A stretch of 64,000 nucleotides of DNA from Styela clava (GCF_964204865.1 NC_135255.1:14971135-15035134); one strand, 5' to 3'; counted from the stretch's first letter, positions 1 through 13,145 are shown. Translations and numbers: made by a program. Notes: generated by a model not told the origin, from the letters alone.

Positions 1-1980
1 AATAAAAAATGCTAAAGCAGACTCGAGAAAAACAATAATCTTGAAAAGATAATATGGGATTTATTAACATACAAGTGTTAAACAATGTTTTGTGAACCCT
101 TCCACAAAGGTTAGATATTTGACAACTATTTATCACTCACATAGGCTACATGAAAGTCTGATTGACAATAACTACAGGCAGCTTTCTCTTATAGACTATT
201 AATAAAACCTTAATATTTTACTAATGGAAACATTAAAGCAGACTCACCCATTTTTGTGAAAATAACATATCGTCTTGCCCTCTTCATACCAACAAAACTT
301 TTATCAGAGATTTTTTGTTACCTTTATTTCATACTGTTTTACGGTAATTTTACTGAATAGCAGCAATTATACAAGAACTAGATTAGACTTCCAAAGCAGT
401 CACCAGTCACTTATTATGCTGAACAGAACTATACAAAATGTTTATGGCTGCTCAAAAAGAGCCTTGTCCAGAGACTACAAGTAATGCACTTTATGGAAAT
501 TTCAACTAACGAGAAAATACATTACATTTTCATATGATAAACTGACGAGTCTCCGTTCCACATAACATCTCCACCAATATCAAACTTATTAATAACAAAG
601 AGCAGAAATTCACAAACAACAGTTTCTACTGCACCATTTACAGGCTATGGTATAAATACTGTGATCAGAAATGCTCTCCATCACATATTCAGAGGAAAAG
701 CCTATATTGAGCCAATATTTATGATATTATTGCTGCAATATGGGAAGTGGTAAAGGAAATGAAATATTGTGGCAACAAGTAATAGTTGAGTCAAAAAACA
801 CAGAAATTGTCATAGCAACAAGATCCTATTTATCACCATTGATGACCATTAATCATGTCAGGAACAGCATAGGTTTTCACGCCCATTACATGACAACATA
901 AAACACTGGGAAGTGGGAACCAAGATACAAGTTCATCGTTTTTAATATTCGATTTGTGGTTTCAGATATACAGAAATAGTTTAAACTGTACCGTCATACA
1001 AACAATCAAATTTTAAATATTTTCATATCACTACAGTTAAACCAAAGTAGCATATATATCACATTTTTCGATGAAGGTATTTTTTAATAAATCCTTTGTC
1101 ATTTTGGTTTGGGTTTCAAAATTATCAAAAGTACTTATTTCAGTTTTGATTTCCGGAAGTGCTTAATGCCATTTTTAGATTTAGCTGTATAGATACAAAA
1201 ATTACACAATTACACAAGCTAATTTTGGTCTACTGCAGCGATATAAACATTTTCTAGTCCCGTTATCTTTAAACCTCTCCGGGTAAACCCTCAATAAGCA
1301 TGATAGCATCGCCACATAATAGTATCAATTCTGTTAATTTATTGATTATCCCAAGTTCATGTACATAAATTGGACACCAATGCAAATATCGCAGCTTTGT
1401 CCAATTAAATAGCTCTTTATAGCTAAGGGAGTGCTTGCATAGACACTTGACTAGCAGATGATTAAAAAATATCTCAGTAGAAAAATGGGATTTTAACTTT
1501 AATATTTCTAAAAGCATCCAAAAACGCCAGGTAAATTATCACCTTCGATAAAATATCTGAATATTCCATTTATACCCATTCCTGTCTGCAGTACAGCATG
1601 GTATACTAATATCAATAGCATTTCTAATTATCGTTACCTAACCAATAATCCCTAATTACAGCAATTATACAGCAACAGCGATTTGCTAAAATTTCAACAA
1701 CAACCATCATCAATATTCAAAGAATGACTACCTGTAGCATATGGTACAATACTCATTACATAGTGCTATATGCAATCTAGTACAGTAAACATAAAACACT
1801 GATTACGGTAATTCATTAACAAACTGACAATCTGGTATCTGTGAACCACTTTGAGACTGTTAAAAAATACCAAAATTATTACAAAATTATGTTGTAAGAA
1901 ACAAATTGTTAAATTTTCTGTTCAACATCTTCTCACGCCTTTCACTTTGAACGAGGCTCTGTACAAAGTCACTAATAGGT
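1..1980. other. AT-rich stretch without recognisable exons
   Basis: No open frame here resembles a known protein, and none is bounded by convincing splice sites. If the LysM gene at 6.0-7.2 kb continues to the left on the minus strand, this may be one of its introns. Short open frames (for example 275-484 plus and 1269-1517 minus) have no motif or codon pattern that supports them. Confidence 0.5.
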
Positions 1981-2222
1981 AAAAAATGTTCCGTACTACT
2001 CCCGTAGTGTGTGTACCAAGTTAGGGTTTGGGCATGATTTTATTCTGATTTTTCTTATTTTAGTCGTATTACGAGTTCGGAAGCAGTCTGTGTTAGCCAA
2101 GTGAATATACCCCCTGCTCATAGTAATCAGTCCCTTCACACAACTTGATGTAAAGTAGGCAAACAAAATTAGTTATCTTCATATTGGTACACACACTTCT
2201 GGAGAGCCAAATGTTCTATATT
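1981..2222 (-). repeat. Dispersed repeat R1, inverted partial copy
   Basis: Read on the minus strand this stretch aligns by eye with 35.13-35.35 kb and 50.38-50.59 kb. All three contain CCAGAAGTGTGTGTACCAAT near one end and CGAACTCGTAAT in the middle, and they end in a GGTACACA box. No open frame is conserved among copies, so it is most likely a non-autonomous element. No terminal inverted repeat or target duplication was resolved for this copy. Confidence 0.7.
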
Positions 2223-4570
2223 TTCAAAATACCAGAATCGCCCTGATTCGGAACTGCCTACCCAATAGATTACACCCTGCGTGTAGCGGCAGATTTGAGA
2301 TTTGAACCACAGCTCTTCAACGACTTAAATTAATTAATTTAATAACTTAATTAATAAAATCATTAGGTATGTCAATAAAATATTCCACTTCTCAAACAAG
2401 CACAGTAATAGCTAAAAAGGTCTCTTAACCAGAGTATAAAATAAAGGAATCAATTAGCGGTAATAAGCAATTTGAAATCAGTTTTAAAACAACTAAACAT
2501 TCCAAAGTTGGAAATTCAATAAATATTATTATCATTATTCTGAATTTTTCACAGCACAACTTATTTGCTGTCCTATATACTGTGTTGAAACATAACAAAA
2601 TAATTGGCACAGTGGTGCTTAAACTACATAGGTGGCCAAATTAAACAAGTTTGTTGCAAAGATTCAGTTTACACTGAATAATAAACTAGTTAAATGAATA
2701 TATTGTTTGCATTATAAAATATAAATTACGATAGTTCTTTTTTGAAAAGATATTGAATTCTTGAAATAAATTTCTAGAGTAGCCATCCTGCATCACAAAT
2801 GCAATTTTTCATCCAACACCAAAATTATTCATGAAGCTATGAAAACAATTCATTATATATGAAAATCTTTCACAAATATTAGCTTAGATAATTAAAAGAG
2901 CTTTTATATTCCCAAAAACGTGTTTATAATTCCAGATTTATTTGCCCTACTACAGTCCTAGAATAGATAAATTCATTTTCACTTTCATCAGATCTATAAA
3001 TAGAAAACAGTCTTGTACTAACAGGAATAGATTTATTTGTCAGCGCAGAGACACAATCAAAAGCCAGAATTCATGAACTCACTGGATTTGAGATTTCATA
3101 TTTCTCACCGTGAAATTAAGCCGATGGATACAAGTACCTTAATAACATTATGGCAAACTATTGTGCGATTTTCAATTTACGCTAGACTGAAAAACACAAT
3201 TCAATGTGCTATTATATATTATGTTAGTCGAAGAGTGAAATCAGTTAATGCAAGTATTACTGGATTGCGCTGAAAACAAGTGTTATATATATTCTGCACT
3301 CAGATAGCAGAATTTTTGATATAACCTCGTTAATTAAATCTGCTGTCTATATGACAGACGAGTAATCATTCAAATGGCTATGATGGCCGATGGGACTATA
3401 GTACATGCCAGTAATAACTATTCCCATTCGTACGCAAAAATATGGAGAAACAAATATGATGTCCCCTTTTCGAATTTGAATAGAATGATCATAATTACCA
3501 GATTGCTTCAGATACCGATTGCCTAATTGACTGGTTACCAACTTTGCTGTATTCGGTAGAGGAAGAAATTTATTCAGAAAGCAAGCTGTAAGTGGTTGAA
3601 AACTGAAAGTGGTTGATATTAAAAGCATTCAATCAAAGAATTGCAAAACCATCTCAAATAGCAAAGTAATGCTAAAATATGGACATGAAGGCTAAGGATC
3701 ATATAAATGTGTTCCTATACATAAAAAATAAAAATGTAAAATTTAGAGTAAAATGTCAGGAAATAAACAATGAGACACAGAGGAAATTTGAAAAAAAAAT
3801 AGCCATCTAAAGACATATGACACAATCATCATAAATCTTGACGATAGGTTTCTTTATTTTACAGCATATGCAAACAATATATAGTGATGTAATTAACATG
3901 TGAGTGTGATTTTATATTGACATAAAAAAAATAGTTAGCGTTCAAATATTAGCTTTCCAAAATTAGACTCAATTAGAATATTAAAATTTACCTGGAAATA
4001 ATACGGATAAACTTGTATTGTGCTTTTCATTAATAAATTTTGTAAAAGTTCAATGACTATTATTATTAGAGACAGTACTATTTCTCTGTGAAGTATTCAT
4101 GTGCATGTTGTTTTCGAATATAAATAGTGACATAGAACTATTTGGAGTAACTGTCACTAAGGCCTGATATAGCTCAAATATAATGAATAATTGGAGATTA
4201 ACCAAATAAGGAATGTGAATTAGTTGGAATGAATTAATAGTGGAAGCTTTGAAACATTTTTATTCAAAAAATGGACTAAATTTACGATACAGGTCAAAAG
4301 AAATGAATTCAGAGTTCAAGATATTTAAAAAAAAATTCTGATAAGGGTTTACTTTGGTGTCGGTGATAGCTTTAAATATGTACCTATAAAAATAACAAAT
4401 GATCTACTTTGCAAATGCATTGGTTTTCATTCAGAACCTTTTAGTAAATGTAGATAACTAGATTAGGATTGATATTTTTGGAGACTTTTAATCAATAACC
4501 TGCTTTTTCAAGAACAAGCAGCATCTTTTTATACAAAATGATAAAAACAATTCAAATGAACATGCTAGAC
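2223..4570. other. Non-coding stretch, one unassigned open frame
   Basis: Mostly AT-rich sequence. The minus-strand frame at 3347-3628 is preceded by an acceptor-like CTTACAG and ends in a stop, so it could be a terminal exon. I recognise no domain in it and found no partner exon, so it is not annotated as a gene. Confidence 0.4.
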
Positions 4571-4571
4571 C

Positions 4572-4866
4572 AATAGTTCTCAACCTTTTTTCTTCTGTGG
4601 CCCATTTTCGATGCACAAAATTTATGTGGCATATTACCTTTTTCATGCAAGAGAAAAATTCCTAGAAAAGCCAAAAATTCTTTCCGCTAAAATAGTCGCT
4701 TTCACCTCAATAATTAAAATGAAAAATGCCACCCTGTAACAGAAGACAACATCTTTATTCATTGCTACTTCCATCAATAACTCAAGCAATTTCAATATGT
4801 TTGTGGCTCATCTAAAAATGTATCTGTGGCCCAGCTATGGCCCAATGGTTAACTTGAGAGTGGGTG
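4572..4866. mobile_element. Degenerate hAT-type non-autonomous element
   Basis: The left end reads CAATAGTTCTCAACCTTTTT followed by CTTCTGTGGCCC. The right end, read in reverse complement, contains GTTAACCATTGGGCC and then GGGCCACAG. This TGGTTCTCAACC plus GTGGCCC pattern is typical of hAT family termini. There is no transposase frame inside the roughly 300 bp. No exact 8-bp target duplication is visible, in keeping with age. Confidence 0.5.
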
Positions 4867-6024
4867 ACATTTTGTATTATAGATTATTCCATGATATATT
4901 TTTCTATTGTGGTTAGTTCAATTCAGTTAAAGTACTATAGAAATAAGAATGTGTCATAATATTATTTTCGATTGAATTCTCAAGTTGTGATTTTACTTTA
5001 TGTAATCTCCCATAAAGATGTTGATTTACATACACTAATTGCAGAATTATAATGAAGACACATACATAACATTGGTACGATATGGAGATGATATAAAAAT
5101 TGCAGAATTCGTATGAAACAAATTGTAACATTCTATTGCAAATAGACCATCTATAGCGCTTAAAACCACAAAATTTCCCCTCGTGCGTGTGCAAAAAGGA
5201 TATTCAAGAAATACAAAACAGGCTATTTATAGATTATCTTCACAAGAGTCATATCCATGAAGAAACATCCTTCTTAGTCAACAAGTTATTGGTTCAACAT
5301 TGAAAATATATATATTAGCTAATAAGTAATGAGGCAATAAACTGCTTGAATAGAGCTGAACTAGAATCCATATAATTATGACCTAACTAACAAACAAGAT
5401 TGTTGAATGTCAAATTTCTTTACACAACATGGCACTTAATAAGATGGTGTATCCGTATTTTCATATATAAAAAGGTTGAATCTCCTAGAAGTTCACATCA
5501 TATAGCATTACATATTTCACCCAACTACCAGAATATTAGCAACAGAGAATTCAAACCAAATTAGAATTCACAATCTCAAAAGAGAAAAAAGTCCGATTCA
5601 TTTAGCGCCAACCTATTAGCTCTTTACATATTTTATAAATTGAAAATAATAGAAAAAAAATTTACACAAAAATACTGATAAAGTTCCTTGTTATATGCCA
5701 ATTTGTACAAAATAAAAACCTTAGAAACGAGAAATTTCCAGAAAAACACACTTTTGATTATTACCTCGAGTGAAAAAAAATTTTTCCAATCCCCTTTTGA
5801 TTTTATGCTTTGTTTTATAAATTTTTTCTGCTTTATATAATACTACTAAATGGATGTAAGGTCTGGAAAATTTGAGTTTGAGAGCATAACAATATGACTG
5901 AGCTCTACAGCCCTATATATTGAGTAATTAATTTTATGCAAGCCAAGACTGCTTTATAAAACGTTTGAAAACAAGTATAGAGAGTTGAGACTGAAAAATT
6001 CAACAACATATAAACTAAACTCAC
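4867..6024. other. Probable intron or 3' region of the LysM gene
   Basis: AT-rich sequence with poly-A and poly-T runs downstream (minus strand) of the third exon of the OXR1/NCOA7-like gene. I looked for the GRAM-like and TLDc parts of that family on the minus strand and found nothing convincing. Confidence 0.4.
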
Positions 6025-7151
6025 TGGTCTCAAAGCAGATGTTGATGGAGACAAAGGAGACAAGAATGAGAAATCTCCTGTAAAGGAATCCCAAGTACTG
6101 TCAGACTTCGGTGGCGTTGTGCTTGTTTCATCACAATCAGCTGGGGGTGATGGCGAGTGAGTGTCACTATCATTGGATGGAACAAATAATGTCTGAAAAG
6201 GCAAAAGAGCAACAATCAAACATATGGACATAAAGGTCAAATGTCAAATAATTTAATTAATATAAAACAGTCAAATCGGGAGGAACTGTTGGGAGATTTG
6301 AAAAATGAAATAACCTTTCAAAGCCTTTTTGAAATTGATTGATCCAATATTATTAATTGTCGAGAAAAGCAAAAGCAAACAAGAATAATAACAACAGAAA
6401 TTTTGCAAAACGACTAATTTATTATGTAGCGAGTAGTAAAGTAAAAAATCTTAAACACCAATATACTTTATCCTTTCAATGACCAACAAAAACCAACTAA
6501 TTCAATTAAATAATATACATACTTGACCAGGGAAAACAGTAAGAGAAGACATTCTATTCAATTTCATTAATCTTGTAGTTGTCGTATCAAAAGCAACAGC
6601 AATACTTCTCAGAGTGTCTCTTGATGACGTCTAGAAAAAACAAAATACTTTTGTAAGATAGTAAGTGTTACAATTCAATTTTGATGTTAGTTAGGTCAGG
6701 AATAAAAAAACATAGCTAAATCAAAAAAAACGAAAGAGTTTGTTCAATTTAGAATGATGCACACTACACTTTTGATTATTTTAAAAGACAGTTCAGTGAC
6801 CGCATAGGCAGTTTTTGTTAAAAGTCAACTATTGTTCATCTGTTTTTCATTGAAATATAACATAGTAGCTGATGCCACAATTTGCTATTCTTGCGCATAA
6901 CAATATAAAAAAACAAGATTTTATTACATTCTGCAATGTCTCATATGAATAGAAAAAAAAGACTCATCAAATTTGCAATTTCAAGTATACAGAGAAATAG
7001 TAATTTAAATGTGATGTTTGATCCGAAATGAATTATTTACCACATATTCCGTTGTTCCACTTGGCTTTGTTGTTGCTCCAAATCCTGCACTGTGCTGATG
7101 ACCATGGCCAGATGTATTCATATCTGATCTCTGCATCTTCGAGGAAAGCAT
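6025..7151 (-). CDS. OXR1/NCOA7-like protein, N-terminal LysM exons (partial)
   Basis: Three minus-strand exons join in frame: 7151-7041 (start ATG, reading MLSSKMQRSDMNTSGHG), 6630-6523 and 6192-6025. Exon lengths of 111, 108 and 168 bp keep phase 0 throughout. Junctions show GTAAAT and GTATGT donors and CTAG and TTCAG acceptors. The joined product has a LysM module: TEYVTSSRDTLRSIAVAF, then TTTRLMKLNRM, then VFPGQTLFVPSND. This matches the start of the OXR1/NCOA7 family (oxidation resistance, TLDc proteins), where a single LysM precedes a Ser/Pro-rich linker. The third exon indeed continues as an acidic, Ser/Thr/Pro-rich linker. The catalytic-looking C-terminal TLDc domain is not in the window and should lie to the left. 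The start is the first in-frame ATG of the exon; upstream exons are possible. OXR1 and NCOA7 cannot be told apart from this part. Confidence 0.75.
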
Positions 7152-9182
7152 GGTTTTGCAATCACAGAAAATGCAGAGGTGATTTCAAAAACTGAAAAAG
7201 CAGTTTGCTGGACCGCGATAGTACAGAATTCAATGAAGTAGAGTAAAGATGACACCTTTCAACTCATATGTAACTCCAGTTTATCTTACGTCGTTCAGAG
7301 TTACTTCAGTACTCAGAAATTAATAACATGCAATTTTAAACAATATTATTCCTGAATGAAGCAAAACACTCCATTATTAATAAGGTTTACGAAAACCTTA
7401 CAATAAAACCAAAATTATTGAAGCTTCACAATTTATTTTGGAATTGCAAAAAACTCAAAAAAAAATTATTTTTGCTTGTTTTGGAAAAAAATAGAGTTCA
7501 AAAATTTCTATTTTAGTCAGTCAAATTTTAATTTTCTACATTGTCGTAAACCCTGCAATCGTTAGAAATATCAGATAATCATTGTTAAAAAAACAAGCCT
7601 CAGGCTGTCAGGGGCGATATACAGACATGTCGGACAAAAAGTCTGTAATCCGTTTGTTTTATCGGTACATAGATTAGAGTTTGGGAGTCGTATATAAAAT
7701 TTCACCGCCTTTAGAGCCATGAACTAATCCAGTAGAAATGCATAGGCCTAGCTTTAGTGACGAAATTCCCAGATGTGAGGATCAGATCTGGCATGAAATT
7801 TAATAATTCTTGAATTCCAGGGCAGAAAATGTTTGCTTGCAGAACTCAGGCGCAGAACAGAAGACAGAGGCCACCTGGTCTACTACAATACTATCCGATA
7901 GAACCACTAGTAGGAATCATTCAGCCCGATATGACTATCAGACTGTTGGTATCAATACAGCAATACAAGGTCTGCAAGTTATGAACTACAGAACTAAGCC
8001 CTACTACTGTTCTAGACCAGTCAGCAATCTGGTAGTACAGTAGTAGACATGCCCATCTAACACTGTCAGACTGTTACGGTAGGTAATAGTCTAGTCTACC
8101 TACGTTATAATTAGCCTTGAATTTCCCATTGATGATCTCAACTGGCCAAACTTTTCATTGCTTTTTTGCCAAATTATATTTCAAGGCCAATGTGGTATTC
8201 CATTATAATCTTTGTCGTTCCAGGGTAAATCAATTTCCCATTCTGCCATTGCTGCAAGCCCGGACGGATGTAATCCATTTCTTACTGTTGCTCCATACTG
8301 CCATTAGTGATTGCCAACGCAAGCTAGAAGATACGGTACTGTATGGACCTTTCCCTGAGCATCGACTTCCTTGTTTTGTTCGTGACATTGGCCAATCAGC
8401 AAGATGAAAAAGGTGACGTAACAATGCTCCCTTTTCGCATCCGCTCAGACACTTTTCGCACTCAGACAGATTTTCAAGCGTGGTCGTAAACATTACCTCA
8501 TTTTCGCGTTTTTGAACTCTATTCGTTAGTTTTCTGTTGTGTTTCGGAAACTTAAATATAAATCAGATAATTGAATGATCACTCTGTCTTCCTAGGAGTT
8601 TTAATTTAATCGCAGTACTAAAAAATTAGTGTAGACAGAGCTCTGATAGACTAGGCAAAAATTCTTTACCGGTACTTTTAAAAAACAGATTGTTGTATGC
8701 GATGAATCATAATGATGGTTTGAAACACATACCCCATTTTACAGGCGCCAACTCGCAAAAGCACTCTTAAAATAGCCCCGAAAATTTTGCAATGGTAAAG
8801 TATAGGAAGAATTTTTCCTGGATTAAAGGTCGGGGAAAGGTCCTTTGTAAGCTAGGTAAAGGAACCCAGCTATCCACTCGTACATAATTATCCCCCACGG
8901 AATTCGAATATGCTAACCCCCGCAGAGTAATCAGAAGTGCGATGGCAAGCGTATTTCTAATCCTAACACCTCCCACACATCTCGTCGGACACGGACACAC
9001 GGAAACTGGGGGAATCAAAAGTTTGTCGGTAACACTACATCCTAAAGTCATCCGTAAAAACCTAAATTTATCTAATAGAACTGTAGAAAGTCAAAATATC
9101 TGTTACATCGCCTACTGCAATTATCACGAATCAAAAATGAAAACCAATGGATGTTTGTTTAGCCAGACATTAGGCAGAGTTA
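7152..9182. other. 5' flank of the LysM gene, no supported genes
   Basis: The region upstream of the LysM gene holds a few open frames (7810-8043 plus, 8117-8407 plus, 8230-8493 minus) without family resemblance or splice support. I see no TATA-type promoter that I could assign with confidence. Confidence 0.4.
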
Positions 9183-9310
9183 TTAATTAATTAGTGATGG
9201 GACACACGGTGTCCCTATGGAGTAAGACCCCTGTTTTGGGGAATCCCCTTACCTTCGATCGCTAAGTCTTCGGTTTCTAACCGATATTCTAGTTTTGTAA
9301 GTTGGCACTT
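9183..9310 (+). repeat. Dispersed repeat R1, left-end fragment
   Basis: Begins TTAATTAATTAGTGATGGGA and continues with a CGATCGCTAAGTCTTCGGT box and an ATATTCTCG-like box, as do the fuller copies at 35.03 kb and 50.27 kb. The right two thirds of the element is missing here. Together with 1981-2222 this shows the family is dispersed in both orientations. Confidence 0.65.
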
Positions 9311-10149
9311 ATAGACAATGTCACTATGTTCACGTTCATTCCTCATTCGTTACTCAAATTTATTGATAGGCTGTGTCAATTAGACTAGTACAGCTATTTA
9401 GGGGCAATTTGTGATACCTGCACCTAAACTGAGATGGTCGAATGAAAGACAAATTGGCTATTAACGATTGGTTATAACTCATCACGCAAACATTTTTATG
9501 GAAAATTTGATTTAATATAATTTTGCGACGTTTACCGCTTGCATAAAGTGGACTTCGGTTTATACACAAATATCGGGAAAACGACTGAGAATTGACAAAT
9601 ACTTTGCATAACGACGAGAACTAGATTAAATGTTTATGAAATCCTGAAAAATTCCAAGTTCCCGGTATTTCCACTCATTTTTCTAGTTTCAATAATTTTT
9701 ATAAATCTCCGGAATTTTTAAAATGAAATTTTTGCTTTTATGAAACGTACCCTCGACAGCTATGCACATTTTCAAGTTTTATCAAATTTAAGTTACGATG
9801 AAATGCTGTTCAAACGTTTAAAGACTGGCGATTTTTAACAGTACTATTAATAAGCGTCAGTCGTTACACGTTTAAATGGATTTCACAGTAACTTTAATAC
9901 TGTTGAAAAGCGTTGTGGTTAACGGTTAGGAACCATTTTCATCGCCTATACAGTGTCAGATTCAGGCACACGTATGCCATACGTTTATTACGTAAACCAG
10001 TTGCCTATGAATATAATGGAATAATTATCAGCAATTCCTAAAAAATGATGAAAAACGGTGAGTTAAAACAATTCGTAGCGCGCAATACCAAAATTACCAA
10101 GAAACCTGTATATACATCTATATACCTCTTGCGAAGACAATCGAAAACG
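9311..10149. other. Spacer with fragment of repeat R6
   Basis: No gene is visible. Around 9800-9905 the sequence has GACTGGCGATTTTTAACAG, GCGTCAGTCG and ACGTTTAAATGGATTTCAC, which recur in different order or orientation at 43.19-43.29 kb. This suggests a shared old element. Confidence 0.35.
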
Positions 10150-10400
10150 TGGTTTTGATTCAGCTCCGCATGCGGAAAGGTAAAAAAATGTGACGCTGGG
10201 GAATTAAATCCCTGTCCCGATCTCAGGATGAACATCGTGGTTTCAAGCATCGGAAAAAGTCTTCGCAAATGATTCTCCAATTAATCCTTCATCTTTTACA
10301 AAAAATATTTTGCCAACCAGTTCACAATCAGTTTATTGGTTTGGTGAGACTATGTGTTCCAGTTTGACTGTTCGCGTTTTTCTGCGCATCGGAATAGAGC
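10150..10400 (+). repeat. Dispersed repeat R4, copy 1
   Basis: Aligns in the same orientation with 44.40-44.70 kb. Shared landmarks are CAGCTC..GTGCGGAAA, CCTGTCCCGAT, CAGGATG, TTGTTGAGACTATGTGTG (GGTGAGACTATGTGTTC here) and a CTGTTCGCGTTTTT-like end. No open frame is conserved. The class is unknown. Confidence 0.55.
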
Positions 10401-10563
10401 CTTAACAGTTAACAGATATTTCTTCCTTCTTAAATGTTTCGTTTTATATTAGTTTTTTCTAATAATTCGAACGCGCAGGGAGGATTAATCCCCTACGTAG
10501 ATTAAAACGCGCCATTTAGATCATCAAGAATCTCGAAAACCAACGTTTTCCGATTCGCTAGCT

Positions 10564-10963
10564 CAGCGGTCGGTAACATTATGTCGCTCGCGGGCCAAAA
10601 TTTAGGGCCGCAAGTCATTGGCGGGCCGCGCATATTTTCAGAAAGTCATTGCGTTGCATCTCATAAAATTCCATTTGAATTTTTTCTGCGCCATTAAACC
10701 CTTTGCACTTAGCCTCAACTTTTCTGCGTTTTGTTGCCATTTGTCTAATTATAATTAAGTTGTAGGCTTATTAAACGAGTAATTGTGAAGTATATACTTG
10801 TTAGGTTATAATATAATTTAGTTTACACGTGTCTCACAAAAATTATGTTACGTAAACAGTGTAATCGTCAAAACCACTGTTTTGTTACTATAATTCGGTG
10901 AAGCGTCGCGGACCGGATGATATTACCGAATCCGGCCTGCGGGCCGTAGGTTGCCGACCCCTG
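10564..10963. mobile_element. hAT-type non-autonomous element (400 bp)
   Basis: The left terminus is CAGCGGTCGGTAAC followed by GCTCGCGGGCC. The right terminus in reverse complement is CAGGGGTCGGCAACC followed by CGGCCCGCAGGCC. These are clear hAT-type terminal inverted repeats of the CAGGGGTCGGCAACC kind. The interior is AT-rich without a transposase. The flanking 8-mers (CGCTAGCT and CCTATAGC) are not an exact duplication, so the insertion is old or its ends are slightly eroded. Confidence 0.8.
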
Positions 10964-11170
10964 CCTATAGCAGTTACGGTATAATTTGGCAATTGCTTCT
11001 TTTAATCTTAATGTTTTAATCTTAATATTGTTTGTTCACTGGCCCCTATTTATAAACTACAGAGTTATTGGATGTATTAGCTTTCACGTAGTCGTCTTTT
11101 CATATAAAAAATTCGTACACGACAAAAAACTGAAAGAACTTTTACGTCCACAAATTTTGTTATTTTAAAT
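10964..11170. other. Short spacer
   Basis: Nothing recognisable lies between the hAT element and the end of the dead acetyltransferase gene. Confidence 0.4.
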
Positions 11171-12287
11171 TCATATTTTTGGAACAAGTTGAGTATCTCC
11201 GCAGCAGAGTACAATACATTGAAATCCCATTTCTTTGGCTTGATGTAAAGCATGCTCCAGCATCTTTATAGCGATTTTCGTTTTTCGCAAATTTGGTGTG
11301 ACAGATAATCTATGCTTAAAATAGTTAATGGATATTAAATAGATATACGATCCGGAACAAATATCGCGGGCAATTGGCCTTGAGTAAATAAATATATCTG
11401 CACAAGTTAACATTGGCCACCCCCGATATGTCTGACACTTAATTATATATATCATCAAATACTGTAATAAATTGTTACGGTTAAAAATTTTATGAGACTT
11501 TGCTCACAATGAGGTAGGTTATTCAAGAGTGGAGAGAATGGTAAATCATGGGAATTGAATTGCGTTTAAAGAATTTTTCAGCAGTTCCATGCCATAAGCA
11601 ACATGAAGTGCAGTGCTATGAGGAATAACATTACCTTCAAAGCTACTGTTGATTTTGTATCGTAAGTTTTGCCATCAGGTGTCGCTAGAGCAACGGACCC
11701 AACAATCTTTTTCTGATTATTTATGATTCCATCTAACACCCAGAATTTAATATATTTTTTCGCAACTACGTCAATATGTCTTAGTTTTTTCAGGTCGTAA
11801 GCAATATCTTTGTAGAATACTGAAGCACCTTGAAGAATGAATAGATACATATCACACGATCTATCGTGGTTGTTTATATTATAAGTTTCTTCTTACATGC
11901 AAATGCTAACAACGACTCTTGAGGCATGATGATAAACATAAACGACCAAATGTTTCCACCCAGCAAAAGCATTAGCACTGCAGTTACGGCGAATAGAAGA
12001 TCTCAAATATCATTATAAGATTTTATCAAAGCAGGAGGGGTGGGTTGGAGCAACAAGTTTAGCCATATTATCATGGACAATAGAATACTGATCAAATATA
12101 GGATTGTAAAGATGCATCGAACTTTGTGCTTTGCCCATGTATGTTTATATGAGTTTTGATCAAACGCCATCGACGTAACAGAGAAAGACCACAGTTGAAA
12201 AAATACATCAATTGTCTCTTCGAAATCTTTCCTTTCCAACAAACGAATTTGGTTTTTAGTAATATGGTTTAATCTATTCGTGTACAT
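11171..12287 (-). pseudogene. NAT8/camello-type acetyltransferase, dead copy A (subfamily 1)
   Basis: All four exons of the subfamily-1 plan can be placed on the minus strand: E1 12287 to about 12120 (MYTNRLNHITKNQIRLLERK), E2 12001-11897 (membrane-anchor exon), E3 11828-11635 (VVAKKYIKFWVLDGIINNQ) and E4 about 11311-11171 (RLSVTPNLRKTKI). Three lesions make it non-functional. E2 is 105 bp where intact copies have 106, which shifts the frame. The E4 acceptor reads AAGCAT where the others have GAGCAG. E4 carries an internal deletion after GDTQ, so it ends in a premature stop and lacks the LYKKYGFE motif. E1 also diverges after EETI. E3 keeps the exact 194-bp length. A living relative with unusual splicing is unlikely given three independent defects. 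Confidence 0.8.
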
Positions 12288-12479
12288 TTCTTCATCCCTG
12301 ATAAAACACCTAGAAATATTGGCTCATAAAGTTATTAGTAATTACACGCTAAGTGTTCAAATAAAAGATCTTCGCAGCTGTTTCGAGCACGTGTCGTTTA
12401 GCTGAGTTAGCTTATTATTTATTAACTGTTGATGAAAACACTACGGGTGGTCTTCGTTTGCATTAGCTTTGTGGCGGAC

Positions 12480-12710
12480 AACATAACTGTGCTCACTGTA
12501 TCAAATGCGACACATAACTTATCAAATGGCATAGCGAGGGCGTTAAAATGGTAATTGTTATTAGTGGTTATGGTTTGACCATCTTGGACCATTCTTCTAC
12601 TACAACATGGATAAACAATATTCAACACGATGTTAAACTATTGTTCTCCTACACTGGTGATACGACAAAAAAAACATCTGATAGGGTTCAAGATTGTGAA
12701 AGGTGACAAG
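12480..12710 (+). repeat. Dispersed repeat R5, copy 1
   Basis: Matches 42.89-43.12 kb in inverted orientation. Landmarks are GCGAGGGCGTTAAAATG, ATTAGTGGTTATGGTTT, CATTCTTCTACTACAACA, and CACTGGTGATACGACAAAAA (GGTGACACGACAAAAA in the other copy). No coding frame is conserved. It lies upstream of dead copy A, whereas the other copy lies upstream of intact copy D in the opposite relative orientation, so it is not simply a shared promoter. Confidence 0.55.
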
Positions 12711-12859
12711 TCGATTAAAGAACAAAGTTGCTGAAAAACCACGACTGGTAAATCAACTAACAAAATGACGAAACAATAATATATATAAGTAGAAGGGCAG
12801 TGGAACATGGTATGGATTTGAAAATGTTAAAATGACAAGAGATCTAAGGACAAATATGT

Positions 12860-13145
12860 GAACACACTGTTAAAAAAATTAGTAAATATACTAATTTTTC
12901 TAGTAAATTTTTACTAATTTTTCGTTGAATTTTACTTTCTACAAGAGTATTTTATTGAAATCACGTGACTTGCTTAGCTGAGCCAATCAGGGTGCTTGTT
13001 TGTTAATAGTTTACTAATGAATAGTAATTTCACTGATCAGTTAGTAATTAATATAACAGAAAAATAGTAAAAAGATTAGTATACTTGGAAAAAGTAAAAA
13101 AATCTAAGATCCTCTAATTTACGAGTAACTATTCTTTCCAATAAA
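12860..13145. repeat. AT-rich MITE-like sequence (TTAGTAAA-type)
   Basis: Begins CACACTGTTAAAAAAATTAG and continues with repeated TAGTAAAT/ACTAATTTT words. The same terminal word occurs in reverse complement at the end of the 21.88-22.14 kb repeat (AATTTTTTTAACAGTGCAC). A matching second terminus was not found, so the boundaries are approximate. Confidence 0.35.

Noticed and set aside
3347-3628. Minus-strand 93-codon frame with an acceptor-like start
   Set aside because: No domain recognised and no partner exon; it does not fit the OXR1/NCOA7 family.
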